DNA of 61,039 nt from Prevotella sp. Its GTDB lineage: Bacteria > Bacteroidota > Bacteroidia > Bacteroidales > Bacteroidaceae. The notes beneath the pieces were generated by a model. That model saw only the letters and a list, made by a program, of their open reading frames with translations. It searched no databases and had not been told where the DNA came from. The stretch lies in NCBI GenBank assembly GCA_017934525.1, contig JAGBJJ010000045.1, positions 1 to 61,039 of the forward strand, in the 5' to 3' direction. Shown one piece after another: positions 50,113-57,776 of the stretch; positions within the stretch are counted from its first letter, which is position 1, and every line of letters begins with the position of its first letter. Position numbers and translations under genes: made by a program.

Positions 50113-53034
50113 ATGAAGACTGAGAAACAAATGGCGATAGCTGCGGCTGAGTTTGCCGAGCGGTGGAAAGGCAGAGGGTATGAAAGGGGCGAGTCGCAAC
50201 CTTTTTGGATAGACCTGCTCTCGAATGTGTTTGGCATAGAGACTCCCTCTGATGGATTTATACGTTTTGAAGAGCACCGAATGGTGGATGCCTCCAACTT
50301 CATAGATGGTCGTATACCTTCCACTCGTGTCCTCATTGAGCAAAAATCTCTGGGAAAGGATTTGCGTAAAGGCATCAGACAAAGTGACGACAGCCTGCTG
50401 AATCCTTTCCAGCAAGCCCGTCGCTATGTGGTCAGTTTGCCCGTGTCAGAACATCCCCGTTGGATAGTGACCTGTAACTTCTCTGAGTTTCTTGTCTATG
50501 ACATGGAGCAGCCAAACGGTGAGCCAGAACAGATATTGCTTGAAAACTTGGGTAAGGAGTATTATCGCCTGTTGTTCCTCGTCGATGCAAAGAATGAGCA
50601 CCTGAGCAAGGAAATGCGAGTCTCTATGCAGGCAGGTGAGATTGTAGGCAGAATCTACGAGGCATTGCTGAAGCAATACGACGACAACTCGGCTGAAGCT
50701 CTGCGATGGCTGAATATCCTTTGTGTACGCATCGTGTTCTGTCTTTATGCTGAGGATGCCGGGGTTTTCACCCACGACCAGTTTCACGACTATCTGGTGC
50801 GCTATGATGCAGAGGATTTGCGCAGTGCATTGATTCGTTTGTTTGAGGTACTGAACACGCCAGCCGAGAAACGCAGCAAGTATCTGAAAGATGACTTAAA
50901 AGCCTTTCCTTATACCAATGGCGGGCTGTTTGAAGAACAGATAGAGATTCCGCAGTTTACCGAGGAACTGAAACAGACCCTACTGAAGAATGCCAGCCTT
51001 GACTTCGACTGGAGCGAAATATCGCCTACTATCTTCGGCGCCGTCTTTGAGAGTACGCTTAATCCTGAGACCCGTCGTAGCGGTGGTATGCACTATACGT
51101 CGATTGCAAACATCCATAAAGTCATCGACCCGCTTTTCTTGAATGACCTGCGCCGCGAATTAGATGAGATATTGGAAGAAAAGGTAGAGAAGCAGCGCAT
51201 CAGGAAGCTCGACGCTTACCAAGAGCGCCTGGCCTCGCTGACTTTCCTTGACCCCGCTTGCGGCTCTGGCAATTTCCTTACCGAGACTTATCTCTCACTC
51301 CGTCGTCTGGAAAATGAGGTTATTCGTGAGCGTTATCATGGACAATCGTTCCTGGGCTTTGAGGAAGTGAATCCTATCAAGGTGAGCATTCAGCAGTTCT
51401 ACGGCATCGAGATCAACGACTTTGCCGTAACCGTTGCTACGACAGCCCTTTGGATTTCAGAGGCGCAGATGCTAAGAGAGACAGAGAAAATCACTCGCCG
51501 AGATATAGACTTCCTGCCCTTAAAGAGTTATTCAAACATCCGTGAAGGCAATGCCTTGCGGATGGATTGGAATTTCATTCCGTACAAAAACGGGTTACCA
51601 TCTCCATTGCCAATAAAATCTTTACCATCAAGCAGAACTGTACCTGGGTATAAGCCTGTCGAGAAAGAACGGATAGAAATACGTCCTAATGTCCATAAAA
51701 TCACCTATGAAGAAGAGCCCAAAGAAGAGGGCTTAATCATGATGTATGATTATATTATAGGTAATCCGCCATTTGTGGGTGCTCGTCAGATGAATAGCGA
51801 ACAAAAGGAGGATGTCATTCATATATTTGGTGAAAAATGGAAGAACGTTGGCAACCTTGATTATGTGTGCTGTTGGTACATGAAAGGTTTTCAGTCAACG
51901 AGAATTGGCCATCCTCGAATTGCTTTCGTATCAACTAATAGCATTTGCCAGGGAGATCAAGTGGCAAACCTTTGGCAGCCGCTTATGGAAAAGGGCCTTC
52001 GCATAGATTTTGCTCATCGTACTTTCCGCTGGGATAGTGAAGCCTCACTTAAAGCCCATGTCCATTGCGTGATTGTTGGTTTTAGCCATAAAGATGAAAA
52101 GCCGAAGGAACTTTTGATTTACGATAACGACAAGATAACAAAAGCAGATCATATTAACGCTTATCTCATGGATGCGCCAGACGTATTCATACGAAGCAAA
52201 TCCTCGCCACTATGTGATGTACCTTGGGTAGGAATAGGCAATCTCCCTATTGATGGGGGAAACTATCTCTTTACCAAAGAACAGATGGATGAATTCGTAA
52301 AAATAGAGCCTAAGTCAGCAAATTACTTCAAGCCTTGGTATGGCTCAGAGGAATTCATTCATCGGAAGCCTCGCTACTGCCTGTGGCTGGGTGACTGTAC
52401 ACCTGCAGAATTAAGGCAAATGCCCCATTGCTTGAAACGTATCGAGGCCGTTAAGGAATTGCGATTGGCCAGCAATCGTGCAGGGACTCGCAAATTGGCA
52501 GACCGCCCAACTCATTTTAGTACAGAGAACATGCCTGATACAAATTTCATTATCGTCCCAAAGGTATCCTCAGAGAAACGTCGGTATGTGCCGATGGGCT
52601 TCATGTCTCCAAATGTTTTGGCCAGTGACCTTGTTTTTGTTATCCCAGATGCAACGCTTTACCATTTCGGTATTCTTGAAAGCAATGTCCACATGGCTTG
52701 GATGAGGGCTGTATGTGGAAGATTAAAAAGCGATTATCGTTATTCTAAAGATGTTGTCTACAACAACTTCCCCTGGCCTACTCCCACAGAAGAGCAGAAA
52801 GCAAAGATTGAGCAAACTGCACAAGCCATCCTTGACGCTCGTGCCCTCTATCCCGACTCTTCGCTGGCAGATTTATACGATGAACTGACGATGCCCGTGG
52901 AGCTTCGCAAGGCCCATCAAGACAACGACCGTGCCGTAATGCAAGCCTACGGTTTTCCTGTTAAGTCCACCTTTACGGAAAGCCAGTGCGTTGCTGAATT
53001 ATTTAAATTGTATAAGGAAATGGTATCAAAATAG
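50113..53034 (+). CDS. MmeI-like (type IIL/IIG) restriction-modification enzyme
   Basis: A 973-residue single-chain enzyme. The N-terminal PD-(D/E)XK nuclease is read from D65, E76 and K78 (in IPSTRVLIEQKS). A helical spacer follows. The adenine methyltransferase core has motif I FLDPACGSGNFLTETY near residue 378 and motif IV IGNPPFVGARQ near 549. The target-recognition part is at about 640-860, and a C-terminal helical region ends near 973. In MmeI-type systems one polypeptide cuts unmethylated DNA at a fixed distance and methylates one strand. No separate methylase or specificity gene is adjacent. Codons from roughly 51.5 to 52.8 kb are visibly more AT-rich than neighbouring genes, consistent with horizontal transfer. 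Confidence 0.9.
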   Translation: MKTEKQMAIAAAEFAERWKGRGYERGESQPFWIDLLSNVFGIETPSDGFIRFEEHRMVDASNFIDGRIPSTRVLIEQKSLGKDLRKGIRQSDDSLLNPFQQARRYVVSLPVSEHPRWIVTCNFSEFLVYDMEQPNGEPEQILLENLGKEYYRLLFLVDAKNEHLSKEMRVSMQAGEIVGRIYEALLKQYDDNSAEALRWLNILCVRIVFCLYAEDAGVFTHDQFHDYLVRYDAEDLRSALIRLFEVLNTPAEKRSKYLKDDLKAFPYTNGGLFEEQIEIPQFTEELKQTLLKNASLDFDWSEISPTIFGAVFESTLNPETRRSGGMHYTSIANIHKVIDPLFLNDLRRELDEILEEKVEKQRIRKLDAYQERLASLTFLDPACGSGNFLTETYLSLRRLENEVIRERYHGQSFLGFEEVNPIKVSIQQFYGIEINDFAVTVATTALWISEAQMLRETEKITRRDIDFLPLKSYSNIREGNALRMDWNFIPYKNGLPSPLPIKSLPSSRTVPGYKPVEKERIEIRPNVHKITYEEEPKEEGLIMMYDYIIGNPPFVGARQMNSEQKEDVIHIFGEKWKNVGNLDYVCCWYMKGFQSTRIGHPRIAFVSTNSICQGDQVANLWQPLMEKGLRIDFAHRTFRWDSEASLKAHVHCVIVGFSHKDEKPKELLIYDNDKITKADHINAYLMDAPDVFIRSKSSPLCDVPWVGIGNLPIDGGNYLFTKEQMDEFVKIEPKSANYFKPWYGSEEFIHRKPRYCLWLGDCTPAELRQMPHCLKRIEAVKELRLASNRAGTRKLADRPTHFSTENMPDTNFIIVPKVSSEKRRYVPMGFMSPNVLASDLVFVIPDATLYHFGILESNVHMAWMRAVCGRLKSDYRYSKDVVYNNFPWPTPTEEQKAKIEQTAQAILDARALYPDSSLADLYDELTMPVELRKAHQDNDRAVMQAYGFPVKSTFTESQCVAELFKLYKEMVSK

Positions 53035-53056
53035 TTTTTTTTTAGAATTAATTGCC

Positions 53057-53065
53057 TAACTTTGC
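53057..53065 (+). promoter_or_regulatory. -7 promoter element of luxS
   Basis: TAACTTTGC, 22 nt before ATG 53088. Confidence 0.7.
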
Positions 53066-53087
53066 ACAAATCTTATTTAATATAATT

Positions 53088-53582
53088 ATGGAAGTCATAC
53101 AGAGTTTTACCATCAACCACACCCGCCTGAAGCCAGGCATTTATGTATCACGCGAAGACAAAGGTTTCACCACTTTCGATCTGCGTATCACCGAACCCAA
53201 CAAAGAACCGGCTGTGGCTCCTGCCGCCATGCATAGCCTGGAGCACCTCATGGCCACCTGGTTCCGCAACAGCGAGGCCAAGGATGATGTGGTCTACGTA
53301 GGTCCTATGGGCTGTCTCACCGGCATGTATGTCATCATGACGGGAGCATACACCGTCGAGGACATGCGCCGCCTGACCATCGAGTGCCTCCAGTGGATTC
53401 TCACGCAGGACAAGGTGCCCGCCACGGAGCCTGAGACCTGCGGCAACTACCTGCTTCACGACCTGCCTATGTGTAAGTGGGAGAGTGCCCGCTACCTCGA
53501 TCGCCTGCAACATGATTTCCACTGCGAGTATTCCAAGTTGCAGATTACGCTCGACGACGGCAAGGTGTTTGCTGACGCATAA
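53088..53582 (+). CDS. luxS: S-ribosylhomocysteine lyase
   Basis: A 164-residue metalloenzyme that cleaves S-ribosylhomocysteine to homocysteine and DPD, the precursor of autoinducer-2. The metal-binding HxxEH is at residues 49-53 (MHSLEHLMAT), the catalytic Cys lies in GPMGCLTGMY near 76, and the third metal ligand region CGNYLLHDLP is near 127. The start at 53088 (MEVIQSFTINHTRL) is the conserved N-terminus. It completes the activated methyl cycle; no pfs or metH is nearby. Confidence 0.97.
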   Translation: MEVIQSFTINHTRLKPGIYVSREDKGFTTFDLRITEPNKEPAVAPAAMHSLEHLMATWFRNSEAKDDVVYVGPMGCLTGMYVIMTGAYTVEDMRRLTIECLQWILTQDKVPATEPETCGNYLLHDLPMCKWESARYLDRLQHDFHCEYSKLQITLDDGKVFADA

Positions 53583-53640
53583 CCGGTATAGAGGTAAAAA
53601 AACAACTACGGACGTCATTTTATAATAATAAGGTGGACGG

Positions 53641-53710
53641 CAATTCCGGCCGGAATTGAGCGGATAATGGCCGGAATTTATGCTGTTTCGGCCAAAATCT
53701 GCACCAGACA
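53641..53710 (+). repeat. Degenerate 21-nt tandem repeat with an embedded palindrome
   Basis: GGCCGGAATT occurs at 53648 and 53669, and GGCCAAAATC at 53690, each exactly 21 nt apart. The first copy sits in an 18-bp perfect palindrome at 53641-53658 (CAATTCCGG-CCGGAATTG). Three units are seen; the third is degenerate. Confidence 0.65.
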
Positions 53711-53857
53711 GACGCCAGCCGTGGGCAAGGCGGGCGCGTGCTGACGGCTGACGGCAGCTGTGGCTGCTCTGGGAGGCTGGCTGTTTGTGGGGCAAGACGA
53801 AAAGACATAAAATAACTAAAACTCAGGGAAAAGTTTGCCAATATCGGATTTAATGTG

Positions 53858-53866
53858 TAATTTTGC
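53858..53866 (+). promoter_or_regulatory. -7 promoter element of the DUF4494 gene
   Basis: TAATTTTGC with a TTTG about 20 nt upstream. The leader before ATG 53893 is about 23 nt. Confidence 0.7.
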
Positions 53867-53892
53867 ACATTGGTAAAAACAAAAAAAGGACA

Positions 53893-54375
53893 ATGAGAAG
53901 CAGAACAGCAAACTGGTTTGAATGCAAGATCCGCTACGAAAAGACTATGGAAGACGGCTTGCAGAAAAAAGTGAATGAGTCTTATGTGGTCGACGCCCTG
54001 AGCTTCAGCGAAGCCGAGGAACGCATCATCGACGAGATGTCGGCCTACATCAGCGGCGAATTCAACGTGAAAGACATTAAAATGGCCCCTTATGGCGAGA
54101 TATTCTTCAGCGACGACGCATCAGACGACCGCTGGTATAAGGCACGACTACAGTTTATCACCATCGACGAGAAGACCGATAAAGAGAAGCGCTCCAGCGT
54201 GACCTACTTGTTTCAGGCGTCAACGCTGCCGGGAGCGGTGAAGAACATCGAGACGGGAATGAGCGGCACCATGGTCGACTATACCATTCTTTCGGTGGCA
54301 GAGACGACGCTCATGGACGTGTTTGAATATAAGAAAGCAGAAAAGAACGATAAACCCGAATACGAGGAGCAATAA
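53893..54375 (+). CDS. DUF4494 domain-containing protein
   Basis: A 160-residue cytosolic protein (MRSRTANWFECKIRYEK...), consistent with DUF4494, a Bacteroidetes family of unknown function. Visible features are a mixed alpha/beta pattern, a WFECKIRYEKTMEDG opening, a second similar WYKARLQFITIDEKTDKEKR strand pair near residue 80, and a charged C-terminal tail. The internal similarity suggests two related halves. The stop is 2 nt before the yggS start, so the genes are cotranscribed. ATG 53893 follows the promoter element. Confidence 0.82.
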   Translation: MRSRTANWFECKIRYEKTMEDGLQKKVNESYVVDALSFSEAEERIIDEMSAYISGEFNVKDIKMAPYGEIFFSDDASDDRWYKARLQFITIDEKTDKEKRSSVTYLFQASTLPGAVKNIETGMSGTMVDYTILSVAETTLMDVFEYKKAEKNDKPEYEEQ

Positions 54376-54377
54376 CC

Positions 54378-55049
54378 ATGTATGACGTAAAGGGAAATCT
54401 GCACCGGGTGCTCGCCACGCTGCCTGACTCGGTGAGGCTGGTAGCCATCAGCAAGTTTCATCCGGAGGAGTATGTCATGGCTGCCTACGACGAAGGGCAG
54501 CGGGTGTTTGGCGAGAGCCACGAGCAGGAGCTGAAACGCAAGGCTGAGGCGCTGCCGAAAGACATTGAGTGGCACTTCATCGGCCACCTGCAGACTAACA
54601 AGGTGAAGTATATAGCCCCCTTCATATCGATGATCGAGGCTGTTGACTCGCTGAAGCTGCTGCGTGAGATTGAGAAACAGGCCGCCAAGGCGGGTAGGGT
54701 GGTAGACGTGCTGCTGGAGCTGCACATTGCCGAGGAGGCCACCAAGTATGGCCTGACGCTCGACGACTGCCGCCAGCTGCTGGCCGACGGAGAATGGCGA
54801 CAAATGGAGCATGTGCGCATCTGCGGCTTGATGATGATGGCGTCAAACACCGACGACGAGGCTCAGATAAGCAGCGAGTTTCAGACGGCTGCCGACTTCT
54901 TCGATGAGGTGAAAGCCCGCTATTTCGCCGACAGGCCGAGCTTTAAAGAGCGCTCGTGGGGCATGAGCAACGACTATCAGCTCGCCCTGAGTCACCGTTC
55001 GACCATGGTGCGCGTCGGCACGGCCATCTTCGGACCGAGAGTGTATTGA
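54378..55049 (+). CDS. YggS family PLP homeostasis protein
   Basis: A 223-residue PLP-binding protein of the YggS/PROSC family. The PLP Lys lies in LVAISKFHPEEY near residue 26. The family motif FGESHEQELKRKAE is near 48, and WHFIGHLQTNKVKYI near 70 and GLMMMASNTDDE near 150 complete the fold-type III barrel signature, ending in STMVRVGTAIFGPR. It buffers PLP and affects amino acid metabolism; no catalytic activity is assigned. It lies 2 nt after the DUF4494 gene and 25 nt before nspC. Confidence 0.95.
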   Translation: MYDVKGNLHRVLATLPDSVRLVAISKFHPEEYVMAAYDEGQRVFGESHEQELKRKAEALPKDIEWHFIGHLQTNKVKYIAPFISMIEAVDSLKLLREIEKQAAKAGRVVDVLLELHIAEEATKYGLTLDDCRQLLADGEWRQMEHVRICGLMMMASNTDDEAQISSEFQTAADFFDEVKARYFADRPSFKERSWGMSNDYQLALSHRSTMVRVGTAIFGPRVY

Positions 55050-55074
55050 CGCACCACGCAATCTTTTCATCAGT

Positions 55075-56190
55075 ATGACTACACCTATATATATAATAGA
55101 AGAGAAGCGCCTGCGGCGCAACCTGGCGCTTATTGCCGATGTGGCCCGGCGGGCTGATGTGGAAATCATCCTTGCCTTCAAGGCTTTTGCCTTGTGGAAG
55201 ACTTTTCCCATCTTCCGCGAATACATCAGCAGCACTACGGCCAGTTCGCTGTCGGAAGCCCGGCTGGCACTGGAGGAGTTCGGCGCCAAGGCGCATACCT
55301 TCTCGCCAGCCTATACCGACGACGAGATTGACGAGATAGTGAAATGTTCATCGCACCTCACCTTCAATTCTCTTTCGCAGTATGAGCGCTATCATGAAAG
55401 GGCGGCGGCATGCTCCCTCGGGCTGCGCGTCAACCCTGAATATTCTGAAGTAGGCACTCTGCTCTACAATCCCTGTGCGCCCGGCACCCGCTTCGGGGTG
55501 ACGGCCGACAAGCTGCCCGAGCAGCTGCCTTCAGATATAGAGGGCTTTCACTGCCACTGCCATTGCGAGAGTGGGGCCGACGTGCTGCAGCGTACGCTGG
55601 TGCATATTGAGGAGCGCTTTGCACGATGGTTTCCGCAGCTGAAGTGGCTCAACTTGGGAGGAGGCCATCTCATGACGCGCCGCGACTACGATGTAGACTT
55701 GCTCGTCGATATTCTGCAGGGCTTGCATCGGCGTTATCCGTGGCTGAAAATTATTCTCGAGCCGGGCAGCGCTTTTGCATGGCAGACAGGACCGCTGGTG
55801 AGCCACGTGGTGGACATCGTGGAAGACAAAGGCATTAAGACGGCTGTGCTCGATGTCAGCTTCACCTGCCATATGCCCGACTGTCTTGAAATGCCATATT
55901 TCCCCGATGTGCGCGGGGCTGAACACGTGGATGAAGAGCGCGGCACATGTGTCTACCGGCTGGGAGGCAACAGCTGCCTGAGCGGCGATTTTATGTCGGC
56001 ATGGAAGTTTGAGAAAGAATTGAACGTAGGTGCCGAGGTGGTGTTTGAGGACATGATTCACTATACGACCGTGAAAACATGTATGTTCAACGGCATCACG
56101 CATCCGTCGATAGGCATGCTTCATAGCGACGGAAAACTCGAGATTTTGCGCCGTTTTGGGTACGAAGACTATAAAAAAAGGATGAATTAG
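55075..56190 (+). CDS. nspC: Carboxynorspermidine decarboxylase
   Basis: A 371-residue fold-III PLP decarboxylase of the alanine racemase/ornithine decarboxylase group. The PLP Lys is in ILAFKAFALW near residue 37, HCHCESGAD near 165 and GGGHLMTRRDYDV near 200 are NspC-like, and LEPGSAFAWQTG is near 228. It makes spermidine or norspermidine from the carboxy-precursor formed by carboxynorspermidine dehydrogenase, which is not encoded in this window. It is the last gene of the DUF4494-yggS-nspC group. The annotated start has three Thr/Pro residues before the first strand and is standard. Confidence 0.95.
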   Translation: MTTPIYIIEEKRLRRNLALIADVARRADVEIILAFKAFALWKTFPIFREYISSTTASSLSEARLALEEFGAKAHTFSPAYTDDEIDEIVKCSSHLTFNSLSQYERYHERAAACSLGLRVNPEYSEVGTLLYNPCAPGTRFGVTADKLPEQLPSDIEGFHCHCHCESGADVLQRTLVHIEERFARWFPQLKWLNLGGGHLMTRRDYDVDLLVDILQGLHRRYPWLKIILEPGSAFAWQTGPLVSHVVDIVEDKGIKTAVLDVSFTCHMPDCLEMPYFPDVRGAEHVDEERGTCVYRLGGNSCLSGDFMSAWKFEKELNVGAEVVFEDMIHYTTVKTCMFNGITHPSIGMLHSDGKLEILRRFGYEDYKKRMN

Positions 56191-56243
56191 GGCTTTTTTT
56201 GAAAAAAAATGCCGAAAAGTTTTGGTAGTTCAGAAAAAAGTCG

Positions 56244-56252
56244 TACCTTTGC
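56244..56252 (+). promoter_or_regulatory. -7 promoter element of the tRNA cluster
   Basis: TACCTTTGC, with a TTTTGG about 20 nt upstream as a -33 element, 41 nt before the first tRNA. Confidence 0.7.
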
Positions 56253-56292
56253 ATCCGCAATCGAGAGAGATGCTCCTTGAACAAAGGAAAAG

Positions 56293-56365
56293 GCGGAAAT
56301 AGCTCAGTTGGTAGAGCACAACCTTGCCAAGGTTGGGGTCGCGGGTCCGAGTCCCGTTTTCCGCT
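56293..56365 (+). tRNA. tRNA-Gly (anticodon GCC)
   Basis: 73-nt cloverleaf: 7-bp acceptor (GCGGAAA with TTTCCGC), D arm GCTC-GAGC, anticodon stem CAACC-GGTTG with loop TTGCCAA, T arm GCGGG-CCCGT. CCA is not encoded (CAA follows). Identical to the copy at 56633-56705. Confidence 0.97.
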
Positions 56366-56412
56366 CAACATTTTGAACAAAAAGAGCGATGGAAATTGTT
56401 CCATTGAAAAAT

Positions 56413-56494
56413 GCCCAGGTGGCGGAATTGGTAGACGCGCACGTTTCAGGTGCGTGTGCCGCGAGGCGTGCAGGTTCGAGTCCTGTTCTGGGCA
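56413..56494 (+). tRNA. tRNA-Leu (anticodon CAG)
   Basis: 82-nt class II cloverleaf: acceptor GCCCAGG with TCTGGGC, anticodon stem CACGT-GCGTG with loop TTCAGGT, a long variable arm and T loop TTCGAGT. CCA is not encoded. Confidence 0.96.
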
Positions 56495-56524
56495 CTCTTT
56501 TTTTCAATGTGTTAATATTATGTT

Positions 56525-56611
56525 GGAGAGGTGGCGGAATTGGTAGACGCGCTACTTTGAGGGGGTAGTGTCAATTGCGACGTGGGAGTTCGAGTCTCCT
56601 CCTCTTCACCA
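56525..56611 (+). tRNA. tRNA-Leu (anticodon GAG), CCA encoded
   Basis: Class II cloverleaf: acceptor GGAGAGG with CCTCTTC, anticodon stem CTACT-GGTAG with loop TTGAGGG, long variable arm, T loop TTCGAGT. CCA is encoded at 56609-56611, unlike the other three tRNAs here. Confidence 0.95.
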
Positions 56612-56632
56612 TTTTAGCTTTCAGTCGTAATT

Positions 56633-56705
56633 GCGGAAATAGCTCAGTTGGTAGAGCACAACCTTGCCAAGGTTGGGGTCGCGGGTCCGAGTCCCGTTTT
56701 CCGCT
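56633..56705 (+). tRNA. tRNA-Gly (anticodon GCC), second copy
   Basis: All 73 nt are identical to the first tRNA-Gly of the cluster. It ends 35 nt before the next protein-coding start. Confidence 0.97.
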
Positions 56706-56740
56706 CCCTTTATTTTGATTTTAGGAAAACATCAATTCAA

Positions 56741-57289
56741 ATGAATTTATATTTACGCTATTTTGACAAAGAGACGCTTGCTACGAGCGTTGATGAAGCT
56801 ATAGATTTTCTGAAAAGTATCGATGAGATAGGCATGAACCCTGTGCTGGAAAGTGACATACGTGACTATGTGGCCAGTGATGTCTACTATCCTAAGCGCT
56901 ATAAAATCAGGCCGCGCGTCTATTTCATCATCATCAAGACCGAAGCTGCCACCATGCTCGACTTCAAGGAGAAGAAAGCATTGCGCAGCAATCTCGACAA
57001 CAGCCAGGCGAAAGAGCGCATTGCTTCGCCGGTGGTGCAGAAGCTCAACGAGGAGCGCCCTGGATGGTATGAAGGAAGCGTAGACTTCAAGCGTGTGTCG
57101 CTGGTGCCAGGCACGGGCAAATTCCAGTATCGCGACACGCACTTTGTGGCTCAGGTGAAAGCCATGTCGGGGCTCGACTGCTATAACCGCATCATCGATC
57201 ATCTGCGCCAGCGCGTTGACGACAGGAGCCAGTTCCCCTCGGCAAAAGGCAAGAACTACCACTTCCGCTTTTTGGGCTTGGCTAAATAG
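56741..57289 (+). CDS. Conserved hypothetical protein
   Basis: A 182-residue cytosolic protein I cannot assign. It opens MNLYLRYFDKETLATSVDEA, has a basic middle (YYPKRYKIRPRVYFIIIKTE) and a long C-terminal part with YEGSVDFKRVSLVPGTGKFQ and a terminal aromatic segment (NYHFRFLGLAK). No signal peptide or Cys motif is seen. The start at 56741 is used because the in-frame extension upstream runs through the tRNA-Gly gene. No consensus -7 element occurs between tRNA and ATG, so the gene may be transcribed from the tRNA promoter. It lies 40 nt before ssb; a link to DNA replication or repair is only suggested by position. Confidence 0.75.
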   Translation: MNLYLRYFDKETLATSVDEAIDFLKSIDEIGMNPVLESDIRDYVASDVYYPKRYKIRPRVYFIIIKTEAATMLDFKEKKALRSNLDNSQAKERIASPVVQKLNEERPGWYEGSVDFKRVSLVPGTGKFQYRDTHFVAQVKAMSGLDCYNRIIDHLRQRVDDRSQFPSAKGKNYHFRFLGLAK

Positions 57290-57329
57290 TGATAAAATCA
57301 TATTGTAACCGTTTTCAATTACTGATGTT

Positions 57330-57767
57330 ATGAATAAGGTAATGCTCATAGGCAATGTTGGCGTAGAGCCCGAGATTCGCTATGTGGATCAGGGGGTGGC
57401 CGTGGCACGCTTGCGCCTTGCTACCACGGAGAAGGGCTACACGCTTCAGAATGGTACGCAGGTGCCCGACCATACCGACTGGCATAATGTGATTCTGTGG
57501 AGAAAGCTTGCCGAGGTGGTTGAGCGCTATGTGCATAAAGGCGACAAGCTATATATAGAGGGTCGCATACGTTATTCTACTTATGACAACAAGCAAGGAC
57601 AGCGCCAGTATGTGACTGAGATATGGGCTGACAACATGGAAATGCTTTCGCCGCGGCCTGCCACAACACCGGCCCAGAGTGAGGCACAACACTCTCCGTC
57701 TGTACAACCGACTACAAAAACATCTGCCACTGCCTCGTCAGACGATGACTCGGTATTGCCTTTTTAA
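57330..57767 (+). CDS. ssb: Single-stranded DNA-binding protein
   Basis: A 145-residue protein: N-terminal OB fold (MNKVMLIGNVGVEPEIRYVD, DWHNVILWRKLAEVVERYV, GDKLYIEGRIRYSTYDNKQG), a Gln/Ser/Thr/Pro-rich flexible linker and the acidic tip DDDSVLPF ending in Pro-Phe that recruits repair and replication partners. It binds ssDNA as a tetramer in known members. It lies 9 nt upstream of gldE. Confidence 0.97.
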   Translation: MNKVMLIGNVGVEPEIRYVDQGVAVARLRLATTEKGYTLQNGTQVPDHTDWHNVILWRKLAEVVERYVHKGDKLYIEGRIRYSTYDNKQGQRQYVTEIWADNMEMLSPRPATTPAQSEAQHSPSVQPTTKTSATASSDDDSVLPF

Positions 57768-57776
57768 CGCAAAACG

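Larger units (their letters stand above)
53583..53892 (+). other. Intergenic region with a 21-nt periodic repeat
   Basis: 310 nt between luxS and the DUF4494 gene without a supported coding sequence. It contains a GGCC(GGAATT) block repeated at 21-nt steps (see the separate repeat entry), a GC-rich stretch with imperfect CAGCC/GGCTG repeats near 53710-53770, and the downstream -7 element at 53858-53866. Confidence 0.6.

Noticed and set aside
53620-53868. 82-codon minus-strand frame after luxS
   Set aside because: It is made mostly of the translated 21-nt repeat and low-complexity flanks and overlaps the DUF4494 promoter; no independent coding evidence.
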